From Leptotrichia hongkongensis (GTDB lineage: Bacteria > Fusobacteriota > Fusobacteriia > Fusobacteriales > Leptotrichiaceae): 64,000 nt of DNA. Below, piece by piece: positions 27,519 to 38,107 of the stretch. A program made the translations under genes and the position numbers. How positions within the stretch are numbered: position 1 is the stretch's first letter; every line of letters starts with the position of its first letter. The notes under the pieces were generated by a model. It was not told the DNA's origin. It saw only the letters and a list, made by a program, of their open reading frames with translations, and did not search any database. Location of the stretch: assembly GCF_007990635.1 (NCBI RefSeq), contig NZ_AP019846.1:1178001-1242000 (forward strand), written 5' to 3'.

Positions 27519-28508
27519 CTATTTTTGTACCATTAAAACATTAAACACATTTTCTAAATCTGTCTTTGCACTCAAAATATTACTTGCACTCATTACTACA
27601 TCCTGAATATTTTGATTTTTTACGCCTATTACCATTTTTTGCATGTTTTCTGATAACGTTTTTGAACTTTCCTTTATTTTTTTGAAATCTGCCTCACTTA
27701 TATTTTCTTTCTTAGCATTTTCTAATGTTATTTCAGATACTGCCTTATATGTGTTTTGCACATTATTATTAGCTTCTTCTAGTGTTTTTATTTCATTTTC
27801 ATCAAAGTTTAGATTATTTTTTCCAAATGCTGTTTTTCCAAATTCATTTACTGAATTTACAAATTTTAAAATATTTAATTTTGCTGTTTTACCATCTTTT
27901 TGTAATTGGCTCTCCATTTTTTGATTGATTATTTGAGCAATTTCATGTAATGAATTAGCAAAAATTTTGTGATTTTCCTGTCTATTTTGCAATACAACTT
28001 TATACTTGTCATTCAATTCTCCTACTTTTGCCAGCTTATCAGCTTTATAATCACCTTTTTCAAAATAATCGTTAATTTCTGTCAGTACCTTTTGTTCCTC
28101 TACCAATGAATTTATCAGATTTTCAGCATTTTTATCAATAGCTTCCATTTTGGGACTTTTTTGCATTACATCAGTAATTTCTTTTATATATTCACCAATC
28201 AGGTTAATTGAACTATCCAAATTTTCAGTAAATGTCGGCACTTCCGAAATATTTTTTATATTTCCAGTTTCATTAAGAAATTCCTCTTTTTTTATCTCCG
28301 TAAAAAATGTATTCCATTCTTCAGAATTTGGTACATCGCTTAATTTTGAATATTCATTATATTTTGCAATTTCCTCTGTTGAAATATCCCTTTTCACATT
28401 TGTTACTTTTACTTTATCCTTATTATTTTTGTCATTGCCCTTGTTATCACATCCCACAATAACTAGCAATGCCATTATTCCAATCACTGCATATTTTTTC
28501 AGTTTCAT
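27519..28508 (-). CDS. lipoprotein, possibly DUF3829/YiiG-like
   Basis: A 329-aa protein with a clear lipoprotein signal (KYAVIGIMALLVIVGC) and a Lys/Asn/Asp-rich linker. The body is helical, with no membrane segments. The pattern of an early KYNEYSKLSD segment, a central INDYFEKGDYKADKLAK region and RQENHKIFANSLHEIAQIIN reminds me of DUF3829 (YiiG) lipoproteins, but this is from memory and moderate. The function of that family is not established. The gene stands alone, with a good ribosome-binding site (GGAGGAAAA) upstream. Confidence 0.6.
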   Translation of the reverse strand: MKLKKYAVIGIMALLVIVGCDNKGNDKNNKDKVKVTNVKRDISTEEIAKYNEYSKLSDVPNSEEWNTFFTEIKKEEFLNETGNIKNISEVPTFTENLDSSINLIGEYIKEITDVMQKSPKMEAIDKNAENLINSLVEEQKVLTEINDYFEKGDYKADKLAKVGELNDKYKVVLQNRQENHKIFANSLHEIAQIINQKMESQLQKDGKTAKLNILKFVNSVNEFGKTAFGKNNLNFDENEIKTLEEANNNVQNTYKAVSEITLENAKKENISEADFKKIKESSKTLSENMQKMVIGVKNQNIQDVVMSASNILSAKTDLENVFNVLMVQK

Positions 28509-28597
28509 TATTTTTCCTCCAGAATGTTTTATTTTTTAAAATTTATAATTTTTACAATACTCTATTATTATACCAAATTTTTATTTATTTAACAAAT

Positions 28598-29542
28598 TTA
28601 TACTAATCCTGCAATCTTCAATATGTAAAGCCACCCTGTTAATGTAAAAATACTCATAATTGTAGTGATCATAACGGTTCCCGAAGTTACAGCACCATTA
28701 TGACCCATTCCTCTTGCCATCGTAAACGAAGTTGGTGTCGTTGGGCTTCCAAGCATTCCAAGTACTGCAACTAATTTTTCGTCCTTAAATCCAAATTTTA
28801 TTGCTATTGGTAAAAATATTGCTGTAAGAATCAGTAGCTTAAATGAAGACGAAACTAATACAATCTTTATTTTTGAAAAAACTTCCTTTACATCAAAACT
28901 TGCTCCTAATACTAATAGTCCAAGCGGAGTTGCGGCTGAGGCAAATGTTGAAATTGATTTTTTCATAATTACTGGCTGTGGAATTTTTAACAATGCCCAA
29001 ATCATTCCAGCCAAAATTCCAAGTATTAAAGGATTCTTCATAACTCCCTTTAACGTATTTTTTAAAACTACTCTATTTAATTTTCCCTGTTCTGGACTAA
29101 GTAACATCAAAATTACAACTGAAGCAACATTGTACAAAGGGACAGCTCCAATTACCATAAGAGCCACAATTTTAGCCTCTCCATACACATTCTGCACAAA
29201 GGCATAAGCAAGTAAGGCAGCACTGCTTCTGAATCCAGCTTGAATAAATTCCCCGCGAATTGACTTATCCTTCAGAAAAAGTGAGATAATACACATTATC
29301 GTTATTGAAAAAAATGTTGCAAAAAAGCAGAACATCAAATATTTGAAATCCCAGATTGCTGAAAAATCAGATACCGACAATTCTTTAAACAAAAGTACAG
29401 GCAAAAGTGCCAAAAATACGAATTTGTTCATCTTATCTGCAAATTCTAAATCTATAATACCTATTTTCCTAAAGACATACCCAAGTATCATAAGTAAAAA
29501 GACAGGCATTGTCGCATTTAAGCAAAATATTAATTCTTCCAT
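28598..29542 (-). CDS. AEC family transporter (auxin efflux carrier-like)
   Basis: A membrane protein of about 314 aa with around ten hydrophobic segments. MPVFLLMILGYVFRKIGIID near the N-terminus, NPLILGILAGMIWALLKI in the middle and LGMLGSPTTPTSFTMARGMGH near the C-terminus fit the AEC/Mem_trans family, whose bacterial members export or exchange malate and other organic acids. I start at the ATG at 29542, 3 nt after GGAGG; the open frame extends to 29563. It follows the 29551-29997 gene by 8 bp. A malolactic enzyme gene lies 3 kb away, but no direct link is shown. Confidence 0.88.
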   Translation of the reverse strand: MEELIFCLNATMPVFLLMILGYVFRKIGIIDLEFADKMNKFVFLALLPVLLFKELSVSDFSAIWDFKYLMFCFFATFFSITIMCIISLFLKDKSIRGEFIQAGFRSSAALLAYAFVQNVYGEAKIVALMVIGAVPLYNVASVVILMLLSPEQGKLNRVVLKNTLKGVMKNPLILGILAGMIWALLKIPQPVIMKKSISTFASAATPLGLLVLGASFDVKEVFSKIKIVLVSSSFKLLILTAIFLPIAIKFGFKDEKLVAVLGMLGSPTTPTSFTMARGMGHNGAVTSGTVMITTIMSIFTLTGWLYILKIAGLV

Positions 29543-29550
29543 TTTCCTCC

Positions 29551-29997
29551 TTAACTTCCACACGCTACATAAAATACAGGAATTCCATCTATATCATTAT
29601 CCGAATCCATACCTTCAAAAAACACATGATCTCCTAATTCTTTATTCGCCTGCTGATTATGAACTTTTGTTATTAATTCAAGATTTGTAAAATATTTTCC
29701 ATTATCAGCCTTTAACAATGCTCTTACATCAACTTGAAAATAACCATCATCTGCATATTCTTCCGATAATTCTTCTTCATCAGCCGTTTCATTTTCCATC
29801 AAGTCTTCTTTCCCTTTTATCCATGCCTCATAGTCAACATAAATTTCTGGATGGTTAACAGCTACTTCATCAGGATTCCATTCTCTGTCAATATATTCCC
29901 GCATTTGATCATAATATGCCTTTATATCCTTATTAAATTCTTCTGTACTTTCATAAATTTTCTTACTAAACGTCCACATAACATCATCAAGTGCCAT
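29551..29997 (-). CDS. acidic cytoplasmic protein, unknown function
   Basis: A 148-aa protein without signal or membrane segments, very rich in Asp and Glu (for example EETADEEELSEEYADD with neighbouring residues). The C-terminal part, DGYFQVDVRALLKADNGKYF and HVFFEGMDSDNDIDGIPVFYV, looks folded and conserved in style, but I do not recognise a family. A GGTG-type ribosome-binding site lies upstream. It lies 44 bp after mnmA and 8 bp ahead of the AEC gene, in the same direction. Confidence 0.6.
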   Translation of the reverse strand: MALDDVMWTFSKKIYESTEEFNKDIKAYYDQMREYIDREWNPDEVAVNHPEIYVDYEAWIKGKEDLMENETADEEELSEEYADDGYFQVDVRALLKADNGKYFTNLELITKVHNQQANKELGDHVFFEGMDSDNDIDGIPVFYVACGS

Positions 29998-30041
29998 ATT
30001 TTATTCACCTCTTAATTTTTATATTTTTTATAAGTCAAAAA

Positions 30042-31455
<1,414 letters not shown>

Positions 31456-31950
31456 TTAATTTACGGCTACTCTTTGTAGAACTTCGATTACATTTAAGTT
31501 TTTATCAAGTACAACTACTGTATTGTGTTTTTTATCAAATCCGAAATACAATCTTGCGTGTTTTTTTCCATCCATGGCTACGTAATTATTTACATAATAT
31601 ACACCTTTTTTCCCTGCTGAATAAATTTTATATGATCCGTATACTGTACTGTCATCATCAATATCGTCATAGATTTTTTCTTGTATTTCTCCACCTGTTT
31701 TTTTACCAATTTCATAGCCTTGGACTAATTCATCTATTTTCCCTTTATTATCCTCCATTATAAAAAATGAATATCTTTCAGGATATTTGTTGTTATCAAA
31801 ACTTCCATCCATCCAGTAATAACCGTTAGGAGTTGCTCCTTCCAACACCTCCTTCAATGAAATTTCCAATGTTTTATTTGAAGGTGTAAATTTTTCTGCA
31901 AATACAGACATTCCTATTGCCAACATTGATACTAGAATTAATTTTTTCAT
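31456..31950 (-). CDS. exported protein, unknown function
   Basis: A 164-aa protein with a signal peptide (MKKLILVSMLAIGMSVFA, likely cut before EKF). The mature part is mixed and Tyr/Asp/Lys-rich, with YYWMDGSFDNNKYPERYSFF and KHARLYFGFDKKHNTVVVLD. I recognise no family. It is probably periplasmic. A GGAGAGTGG sequence precedes the ATG, and the gene is monocistronic, with its own terminator. Confidence 0.6.
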   Translation of the reverse strand: MKKLILVSMLAIGMSVFAEKFTPSNKTLEISLKEVLEGATPNGYYWMDGSFDNNKYPERYSFFIMEDNKGKIDELVQGYEIGKKTGGEIQEKIYDDIDDDSTVYGSYKIYSAGKKGVYYVNNYVAMDGKKHARLYFGFDKKHNTVVVLDKNLNVIEVLQRVAVN

Positions 31951-32048
31951 AACTTTCCACTCTCCTACTCTAATTTTGATTTACAAATTGATTCTATCAT
32001 ACGAACCTTAAAATAAACTGAAAAAAATACTTTAAAAAATAAAATTTA

Positions 32049-32157
32049 ATATACACCCAAACCTATTTAAAATGAAACTGCTAAAATTATATAAATTGAG
32101 AAGTTGAGTTAAGTAGTCATAGCTTTTGAATTCGCTTTTAAAGAAGTTTTACTATAA
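32049..32157 (-). repeat. dispersed intergenic repeat R1, copy C
   Basis: The reverse complement runs TATAGTAAAACTTCTTTAAA..., with AAGCGAATTCAAAAGCTATGAC, and ends TTTTAAATAGGTTTGGGTGTAT, matching copies A and B. With copy D it flanks the malolactic enzyme gene. The outer part AGTCATNGCTTTTGARTTCGCTTTTAAAGAAGTTTT (given here with its two differences to copy D) is nearly identical between C and D. Confidence 0.65.
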
Positions 32158-32512
32158 TATAATTCAGAATATATTAATAGCGGAATGTGTTTATAAACAG
32201 AATTTTGTTCTAGTATTTATTTAGCAAATATACTGTTAAGTTTATACCAAACTAAAAATCATACTAGATTTAAATAAAAAATAAACTAAAGGGTAAATGT
32301 AATCTTAAAGACACAAAATTATAGATTTCGGACATTTAACAAAAATTCTTAAGACATATTCAATGCAATTTTTATAATATTTTTTCATTAATATTCTATC
32401 CTTACTAATATTTTAATACATAATTGTCATAATTTTTTAATTTGTTACAATATATTCTTAACATTATTTTACAACAGACAAGAAAAATAATTTAAATAAC
32501 AGGATAAACAAA

Positions 32513-32541
32513 TTGATTTCCGAATATTTCAGTGTTATACT
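32513..32541 (+). promoter_or_regulatory. predicted sigma70 promoter of the malolactic enzyme gene
   Basis: TTGATT (32513-32518) and TATACT (32536-32541) have a 17-bp spacer, about 58 bp upstream of the start codon. Confidence 0.65.
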
Positions 32542-32598
32542 TGGATTATCTGATTATTACAAAAATAAATTTGAAATATTATTTAGAGGTGATTATTT

Positions 32599-34233
32599 AT
32601 GAAATTAGGTTATGAAATTTTAAACAATCCATTCCTTAACAAAGGTACAGCTTTTACAAAAAAGGAAAGAGAAGAATATGGATTATTAGGACTTTTACCA
32701 CCGTATATTCAAACTATAGATGAACAGGCAAAACAGACTTATGGACAATTTCTGAAAAAAGACAAGTTAATTGAAAAAAGACATTTCTTAATGGAAATTT
32801 TTAATACAAACAGAACATTATTTTATTATTTATTTAGCAAACACGTAGTTGAATTTATGCCAATTGTTTATGATCCTGTAATTGCAGAAAGCATAGAAAA
32901 TTACAGTGAATTATTTGTAAATCCTCAAAATGCGGCTTATTTGTCAGTAAAAGAGCCCGAAAACATAGAAACTATTTTAAGAAATGCTGCTGACAACAGA
33001 AAAATCCGTTTAATTGTTGTTACTGATGCAGAAGGAATCCTTGGAATTGGTGACTGGGGAACTAACGGAGTTGACATTTCAGTTGGAAAACTGATGGTTT
33101 ACACTGCCGCCGCTGGAATTGATCCCGCTACTGTCCTGCCAGTTGTAATTGATGCTGGAACAAATAGAAAAGAACTGCTAGAAAACGACTTGTATCTAGG
33201 AAATAGATTTGAGAGAGTTCGAGGAGAGGCATATTATAATTTTATAGACAAATTTGTAAAAACAGCTGAAAAACTTTTCCCAAATTTATATCTTCACTGG
33301 GAAGACTTTGGAAGATTAAATGCGGCAAATATTTTAAATAAATATAAAAATGAAATCGCAACTTTTAACGATGATATACAAGGAACTGGAATTATCACTT
33401 TAGCCGGAATCTTAGGAGCGTTAAAAATTTCAGGTGAAAAGCTTACTGACCAGATTTATATGTGTTTTGGAGCAGGAACTGCTGGAGCTGGAATTGCTAG
33501 ACGTATTTTTAATGAAATGGTTGCACAGGGTCTTTCTGAAGAAGAAGCAAAAAAGCGGTTTTATCTAGTTGACAGACAAGGCTTATTATTTGAAGACACA
33601 GAAGGACTAACTCCAGAACAAATTCCTTTCGCAAGAAAACGGAGTGAATTTACAAATGCAAATGAATTAACTACTTTGGAAGCCGCTGTAAAAGCTGTAA
33701 AACCAACTATACTTGTCGGAACTTCCACAGTGCCAAAGACTTTCACAAAGGAAATTGTTCAGGAAATGGCAAAACACACTGCAAGACCAATAATTTTTCC
33801 ACTTAGTAACCCAACAAGGCTAGCAGAAGCCAGTGCAAAAGATCTTATCGAATGGACAGACGGAAAAGCTCTCGTTGCAACAGGAATACCATCAGACCCA
33901 ATAGAGCTTAACGGAATCACCTATGAAATTGGACAAGCAAACAATGCTCTAATCTATCCTGGGTTAGGACTTGGAATTATCGCAACAAAATCAAAGATTG
34001 TAAACGACAAAATAATCTCAGCAGCCGCACATTCACTAGGTGGAATCATCGACACGACAAAACCTGGAGCTGCTGTACTTCCTCCAGTATCAAAACTGAC
34101 AGAATTTTCTGAAACTGTGGCACTGTCAGTTGGACAAAGCGTACTAGATCAAAAATTAAATACAGAACCCATAAGCGATTTAAAAGAAGCAATAAAAAAT
34201 GCAAAATGGATTCCTGAATACAAGGATTTTTAA
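32599..34233 (+). CDS. mleA: malolactic enzyme (NAD-dependent malate decarboxylase)
   Basis: A 544-aa protein of the malic enzyme family. The stretches [48 protein letters not shown] and [13 protein letters not shown] look like lactococcal malolactic enzyme (L-malate to L-lactate plus CO2) more than ordinary NAD-malic enzyme (malate to pyruvate). The catalytic-site and metal region is in [14 protein letters not shown] and FNDDIQGTG, and the NAD-binding fold in [12 protein letters not shown]. No malate permease of the MleP type is adjacent, and no LysR regulator. The gene has its own promoter and is flanked by R1 repeats. An ordinary malic enzyme is the alternative. Confidence 0.85.
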   Translation: MKLGYEILNNPFLNKGTAFTKKEREEYGLLGLLPPYIQTIDEQAKQTYGQFLKKDKLIEKRHFLMEIFNTNRTLFYYLFSKHVVEFMPIVYDPVIAESIENYSELFVNPQNAAYLSVKEPENIETILRNAADNRKIRLIVVTDAEGILGIGDWGTNGVDISVGKLMVYTAAAGIDPATVLPVVIDAGTNRKELLENDLYLGNRFERVRGEAYYNFIDKFVKTAEKLFPNLYLHWEDFGRLNAANILNKYKNEIATFNDDIQGTGIITLAGILGALKISGEKLTDQIYMCFGAGTAGAGIARRIFNEMVAQGLSEEEAKKRFYLVDRQGLLFEDTEGLTPEQIPFARKRSEFTNANELTTLEAAVKAVKPTILVGTSTVPKTFTKEIVQEMAKHTARPIIFPLSNPTRLAEASAKDLIEWTDGKALVATGIPSDPIELNGITYEIGQANNALIYPGLGLGIIATKSKIVNDKIISAAAHSLGGIIDTTKPGAAVLPPVSKLTEFSETVALSVGQSVLDQKLNTEPISDLKEAIKNAKWIPEYKDF

Positions 34234-34596
34234 TTAATTTTTCCAATTTTTAAGAGTAAAATAAATTCTAAAAACTTAGATACTTACTGCTTATTTGATA
34301 AATGAAAAATACATGGATAGAGTGGATAGGGTTGTAACGAGTTAAAAAATACAGTAAAAAAGATATTTATTGTTATTAACTACTAAAACAGTAGATTTAA
34401 ACTTATTATAAACTTTTTTTGCAAAGGCTTACTCCCCTTTCTACTAAATAAAGAAATAATATATTTTTATTTTTTTAATAAGTTTAATTTAATTTTTTTC
34501 AAAAAAATACTGCATAGTCCTTTAGGTATTATTCATTAAGTTATAGACAACAAAAGATATAAACTAAATTTCAATTGACTTCTTTTACTAAAAAAT

Positions 34597-34682
34597 ATGT
34601 ATACTTGAACTCATTCAAAATTGAAATACTAAAAATCAAGTCATTGCTTTTGAGTTCGCTTTTAAAGAAGTTTTCTTATAAA
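34597..34682 (-). repeat. dispersed intergenic repeat R1, copy D
   Basis: A copy of about 86 bp. The reverse complement has AACTTCTTTAAAAGCGAACT near one end and ends TTTTGAATGAGTTCAAGTATAC. It is shorter in the middle than copies A-C. Confidence 0.6.
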
Positions 34683-34733
34683 TCATTAGAAAAATATTCA
34701 TTAATAAGTATTTATTTTATAAAATTCAAATAA

Positions 34734-34765
34734 AAAATACTATCCTATTTCTAAGACAGTATTTT
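34734..34765 (-). terminator. intrinsic terminator of the rplU-prp-rpmA operon
   Basis: On the minus strand AATACTGTC pairs with GATAGTATT (one G-U) and is followed by TTTTTT, about 26 bp past the rpmA stop. Confidence 0.8.
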
Positions 34766-34790
34766 AAAAATATATTATACAATTTTATTA

Positions 34791-35084
34791 CTATGCTTCT
34801 GCTCTTTCAGGATAAATACTTACTCTTTTTTTACCATTTCCAAATTTTTCAAATTTTACATATCCATCAGTTAATGCGAATAAAGTGTAATCTTTTCCTA
34901 ATTTAGCGTTAGTTCCTGCGTGAAATTTACTTCCTCTTTGTCTTACAATAATGTTTCCAGCTTTTACAGCTTCTCCATCATATTTTTTTACTCCTAAATA
35001 TTTAGGGTTAGAATCTCTACCATTTCTAGTTGATCCTTGACCTTTTTTTGAGGCAAATAACTGTAAGTTTAATTTTAATAACAT
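34791..35084 (-). CDS. rpmA: 50S ribosomal protein L27 with cleavable N-terminus
   Basis: The 97-aa protein has the L27 body ([22 protein letters not shown], split here by position: starts near residue 17). It carries an N-terminal extension, [15 protein letters not shown]. The extension resembles the LNLQFFASKKG sequence that Prp removes in Firmicutes and fusobacteria before L27 is functional, so cleavage is expected after LQLF. The prp gene lies directly upstream in the same operon. An AGGAGGTTGG ribosome-binding sequence precedes the ATG. Confidence 0.96.
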   Translation of the reverse strand: MLLKLNLQLFASKKGQGSTRNGRDSNPKYLGVKKYDGEAVKAGNIIVRQRGSKFHAGTNAKLGKDYTLFALTDGYVKFEKFGNGKKRVSIYPERAEA

Positions 35085-35162
35085 TTTCCAACCTCCTCGA
35101 TTTCTTTCTCATATTTTATTTTCTTGGATTTTTCTTAAATCTTTACATTTATAAACCTAGAT

Positions 35163-35501
35163 TTATTTTTTTATTTCTCTAAGTTTTACAAAATTTTTAT
35201 AACTTTTTGCAACATCCTTCAAATACGAATACATTGATTCAACCAAAATATCTGCATTTTCTAGTTCATCATCAGTCAATCCAGAATTTTTTAAATCACA
35301 GGAAATATACCCATCTTCTTCAGTAAACTTCAATTTTTTCTTAAGTTTTAAAGTTTCAATAAGTCCATTTACTGTCATTTGTCCTACTGATGAAACAGCT
35401 GCACAAATTACATCTTCTCCATATTCTGAAAAATTTGCATGTCCTTTTATTTCAAAATACGTTATTTTATTTTTTTGTCTTTGAATTTCTATTCTTATCA
35501 T
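35163..35501 (-). CDS. prp: ribosomal-processing cysteine protease Prp
   Basis: A 112-aa protein that removes the L27 N-terminal extension. The family's catalytic His lies in EIKGHANFSEYGEDVICAA (His near 21) and the Cys in the same stretch (near 33), followed by VSSVGQMTVNGL. It lies between rplU and rpmA, the usual order. The gene starts with MIRIEIQRQ. Confidence 0.94.
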   Translation of the reverse strand: MIRIEIQRQKNKITYFEIKGHANFSEYGEDVICAAVSSVGQMTVNGLIETLKLKKKLKFTEEDGYISCDLKNSGLTDDELENADILVESMYSYLKDVAKSYKNFVKLREIKK

Positions 35502-35548
35502 TCAAACCACAACAGCTTTCACAATCTAAATTATATTAAAAAATACAA

Positions 35549-35857
35549 TTAAGCATTGATTGATTTAATTTCAATTGCTGTAAAAGATTGTCTATGCCCT
35601 TTTTTTCTGTAGTAAGTTTTTTTGTTATATTTAAAGTTAATTTTTTTATCAGCTTTTCCATGAGATTTAACTGTAGCTACAACTTTAGCTCCTTCTACAA
35701 CTGGAGTTCCAACTGTTACGTTATCTCCTTCTCCAACTAATAGAACTTCGTTAATTTCGATGTCTGAATCAACATCAGCTGCTAATTTTTCAACTTTTAA
35801 TACAGTTCCAACTTCTACTTTGTACTGTTTTCCACCTGTTTTAATTACTGCAAACAT
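35549..35857 (-). CDS. rplU: 50S ribosomal protein L21
   Basis: A 102-aa protein with the L21 start [17 protein letters not shown] and the C-terminal [19 protein letters not shown] typical of the family. It is the first gene of rplU-prp-rpmA. A GGAGGTGAAC ribosome-binding sequence lies upstream, and a short leader with a hairpin precedes it. Confidence 0.97.
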   Translation of the reverse strand: MFAVIKTGGKQYKVEVGTVLKVEKLAADVDSDIEINEVLLVGEGDNVTVGTPVVEGAKVVATVKSHGKADKKINFKYNKKTYYRKKGHRQSFTAIEIKSINA

Positions 35858-35889
35858 TTATGTTCACCTCCAAATAATTTATCGCTATC

Positions 35890-35908
35890 ATTGGTATTAG
35901 CCACCAAT
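35890..35908 (-). promoter_or_regulatory. hairpin in the rplU leader (possible L21 autoregulatory element)
   Basis: ATTGGT and ACCAAT form a perfect 6-bp stem with a 7-nt loop inside the predicted 65-nt leader between the promoter and rplU. L21 leaders of low-GC bacteria are often structured; assignment to that family is inference from position. Confidence 0.45.
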
Positions 35909-35928
35909 TTTATGCGTATATCTTAATT

Positions 35929-35957
35929 AGTTTACTATATTTTCACTAATTTGTCAA
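35929..35957 (-). promoter_or_regulatory. predicted sigma70 promoter of rplU-prp-rpmA
   Basis: On the minus strand TTGACA (35957-35952) and TAAACT (35934-35929) are separated by 17 bp. Confidence 0.65.
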
Positions 35958-35971
35958 ATTATTTTTATAAA

Positions 35972-36058
35972 TGGCGGAAGTAGAGGGACTCGAACCCACA
36001 AGACGTTTAACCGCCCACAGCTTTCCAAGCTGCTGCCATACCATTAGGCGACACTTCC
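35972..36058 (-). tRNA. tRNA-Ser (anticodon GGA)
   Basis: On the minus strand the gene starts GGAAGTGTCGCCTAATGG and ends CTACTTCCGCCA. The acceptor stem GGAAGTG pairs with the 3' arm (last pair G-U), the discriminator is G and CCA is encoded. The anticodon stem-loop GCAGC-TTGGAAA-GCTGT gives anticodon GGA, which reads UCC and UCU serine codons. The long variable arm (about 15 nt after the anticodon stem) is typical of tRNA-Ser. The length is 87 nt. Confidence 0.95.
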
Positions 36059-36185
36059 ACTTTTACAAAATAACTACGAATATTATACTAAACTTGCCTA
36101 TAAAAGTCAATGAATTTATTGTATCCCGTATATCTCTTTATATGTAGATACTACTATTTCCTTAAAAATTCATTATTATCCAGTA

Positions 36186-36956
36186 TTATTTATTTTGATT
36201 TTTTCTGTAAATATTAAATCCAGTTGCCTGATTTGTTGCCATTATTGTAATATCTGAAATTTGTACGTGTTTTGGCTGATTTGCAATATAAACTATTGTA
36301 TTTGCAATATCTTCCGGCTTCAATGCCTCAATTCCTTCATAAACCTTCTTAGCCTGCTCTGTATTCCCATGGAATCTTACATTACTAAAATTAGTTTCCA
36401 CAATCCCAGGCTGAACAGTAGTTACTTTAATATTTTTATCAATGGTATCAATTCTAATTCCATCACTCAAAACCTTTACAGCCGATTTAGTCGCACAATA
36501 AACGGCAGCTCCTGCATAAGCATAAATTCCAGCAGTTGAGCCAATATTTATAATATGCCCCTCATCATTTGCAACCATCCTTGGTAAAATTTGTCTTGTA
36601 ACATACAATAATCCTTTTATATTAGTGTCTATCATTCGTTCAATATCCACAATATCATATTCCTGAAATTTATCCAGTCCCAAGGCAAGTCCTGCATTAT
36701 TTATAAGGATATCTACCTTTTTCACATCATCTAGTATTTTTTTGGTAAATTTAACAACATCATTATATTTCGTAACATCAAGAACAAAAATATACGCATT
36801 AGTACCATATTTTCTATCAATATCAGCCTTTATTTCTTTTAATTTTTCTATATTTCTAGCACACAAAATCACATTATCCCCATTTTTCGCAAAGGCATAA
36901 GCTGTTTCCTTCCCAATTCCACTTGTAGCTCCAGTAATAAAAATATTTCTATTCAT
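36186..36956 (-). CDS. short-chain dehydrogenase/reductase (YdfG-like)
   Basis: A 256-aa SDR. The cofactor motif TGATSGIGKETAYAFAKNG starts near residue 8, NNAGLALG lies at about 86-93, and the catalytic Ser and Tyr-x-x-x-Lys are in NIGSTAGIYAYAGAAVYCATK. The ARN after the second strand suggests NADP preference. It resembles YdfG-type enzymes that oxidise L-allo-threonine, serine or 3-hydroxy acids, but the substrate is not proven. The gene is followed by the broken toxin gene upstream on the same strand. Confidence 0.88.
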   Translation of the reverse strand: MNRNIFITGATSGIGKETAYAFAKNGDNVILCARNIEKLKEIKADIDRKYGTNAYIFVLDVTKYNDVVKFTKKILDDVKKVDILINNAGLALGLDKFQEYDIVDIERMIDTNIKGLLYVTRQILPRMVANDEGHIINIGSTAGIYAYAGAAVYCATKSAVKVLSDGIRIDTIDKNIKVTTVQPGIVETNFSNVRFHGNTEQAKKVYEGIEALKPEDIANTIVYIANQPKHVQISDITIMATNQATGFNIYRKNQNK

Positions 36957-36992
36957 AAAAACTCATCTCCCTATATTTGAATTTATCATTAT

Positions 36993-37292
36993 TTATTTTA
37001 AAAATGATTTTTTTAATTTATTCAAAATCAAATATACTTTACTTCTATGCTCTATTTCAACAGCTAAAACTATTAATTCATCATCTTGTATTTCAACTAT
37101 TATCCTGTAATTTTTTAATGGTTTGTACTTCCAATATCCTTTTAAATTATGGCTCAAAGCCTACCCTTTGATTCTTGGATTTTCAGAATTGTTTATTTTT
37201 TTCAGAAAATCATAAATTTTTTTACTTGTATTTTTATCCATCTTTTGTAATTTTTTTGCTGCATATTTAGATAACAATACTCTGTATTTCAC
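36993..37292 (-). pseudogene. RelE/ParE-superfamily toxin with an in-frame stop
   Basis: Read from a GTG at 37292, the frame encodes KYRVLLSKYAAKKLQKMDK and, after 43 codons, an in-frame TAG (37163-37161). Past the stop it continues ALSHNLKGYWKYKPLKNYR and then IIVEIQDDELIVLAVEIEHR, the normal RelE body. The stop sits where the family has a conserved Lys (G-K-x-L), so a single AAG to TAG change explains it. The toxin would cleave mRNA at the ribosome if intact. It directly abuts the antitoxin stop (TAAGTG). As read, the toxin is inactive unless the amber codon is suppressed. Confidence 0.8.
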
Positions 37293-37515
37293 TTAAAATC
37301 CCATTTTCTTTCCAAAATCTTCAAGAGGTATCATTGGGGATTTTTTAGCTTTTTCAGATAACTTCACTATTCTTTTTATTTCTGATTTGAAAATTTGTTC
37401 ATTTTCTTCTATTTTATCTAATTCTTTTAATATCAAATTATTAATAAAGTTGTTATCATATTCCAAAACGTCTTTCAAGTTTGTTTTTTTCGTTTAAAAC
37501 CTCTATATCTAACAT
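37293..37515 (-). pseudogene. antitoxin partner of the RelE-like toxin, frameshifted
   Basis: The ATG at 37515 has a strong AGGAGG 8 nt upstream and begins MLDIEVLNEK. The frame then leaves at an A7 run (T7 at 37484-37490 on the plus strand) and stops soon after. Removing one A restores a protein of about 73 aa that continues TNLKDVLEYDNNFINNLIL and ends MIPLEDFGKKMGF. Its place directly in front of the toxin identifies it as the antitoxin. The shorter frame from a TTG at 37478 has no ribosome-binding site and is not a good start. Confidence 0.7.
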
Positions 37516-37621
37516 AGTATGATCCTCCTAAAATAAATTTTGTAATTTTTTTACAAATAATTTTTAAGTTTATTTAAAAATATTCACATTTTTATTATAC
37601 CACAAAATTTTAATTTAAGTG

Positions 37622-38086
37622 TTATTTTATGTCCAATTTATTTTTCTGATGAAATTTTTGTCTCAACTTCAATTTAAAAATTCCTATCCCTTTTTCAATG
37701 CTCATTTCCTGCGAAAAATTATATACAAACATATTTGTAAATTTTAAATCCATTTTTTTATTTGAACCCAAATCAACAAACATTTCCAAATTTCTGTAAT
37801 CACTTTTTTCCAGATATGATTCTGCCCATTCCACTAAATCTATTATATTCTTTTTATTTCTTTCATACAAATCATCATTTATGCTCTCATTTTCTAAATT
37901 ATTTCCTGTATTTTCCAAATTTGAAATAATTTTTCCGATTATTTCCATTTCTACTGTGCTTCTGCTATTTGCGAGATTTGTATCTTCTGCAAGACCGATT
38001 TTATATTTTACTTCCATAATTTCATCTTCACTTACATTTATTTCCTTTTTATTTTCCTCATCTGTAATTTTCAATCTATATTTCAT
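37622..38086 (-). CDS. Hcp/tail-tube-like protein (putative)
   Basis: A 154-aa soluble protein. The pattern ISEDEIMEVKYKIGLA-like start (written here approximately; it reads NVSEDEIMEVKYKIGLAED), a middle VEMEIIGKII, then NIIDLVEWAES and a C-terminal NMFVYNFSQEMSIEKGIGIF plus KLRQK resembles small proteins that Firmicutes annotations call membrane-associated protease 1 and that look like Hcp/tail-tube folds. That resemblance is from memory and the fold is inference. It is the last gene of a minus-strand cluster, 21 bp after the 276-aa protein gene. A VgrG-like gene 5 kb upstream strengthens the reading. The 67-residue middle is Asn/Glu-rich and likely disordered. Confidence 0.55.
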   Translation of the reverse strand: MKYRLKITDEENKKEINVSEDEIMEVKYKIGLAEDTNLANSRSTVEMEIIGKIISNLENTGNNLENESINDDLYERNKKNIIDLVEWAESYLEKSDYRNLEMFVDLGSNKKMDLKFTNMFVYNFSQEMSIEKGIGIFKLKLRQKFHQKNKLDIK

Positions 38087-38107
38087 TTATTCCACCCCTT
38101 CATTTTT

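Larger units (their letters stand above)
31951..32598. other. intergenic region upstream of the malolactic enzyme gene
   Basis: This 648-bp stretch lies between divergent genes. It contains R1 copy C (32049-32157) and the predicted malolactic enzyme promoter (32513-32541). The rest is AT-rich with no coding frame. Confidence 0.6.
34234..34790. other. intergenic region between mleA and rpmA
   Basis: This 557-bp region lies between convergent genes. It holds R1 copy D (34597-34682) and the rpmA terminator (34734-34765). No coding frame is convincing. Confidence 0.6.

Noticed and set aside
36977-37171. Plus-strand ORF at 36977-37171
   Set aside because: It is the antisense shadow of the toxin pseudogene and of no recognisable protein type.
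37293-37478. Short antitoxin starting from a TTG at 37478
   Set aside because: A better ATG with AGGAGG lies at 37515 in another frame; the TTG has no ribosome-binding site. A frameshift explains the data better.
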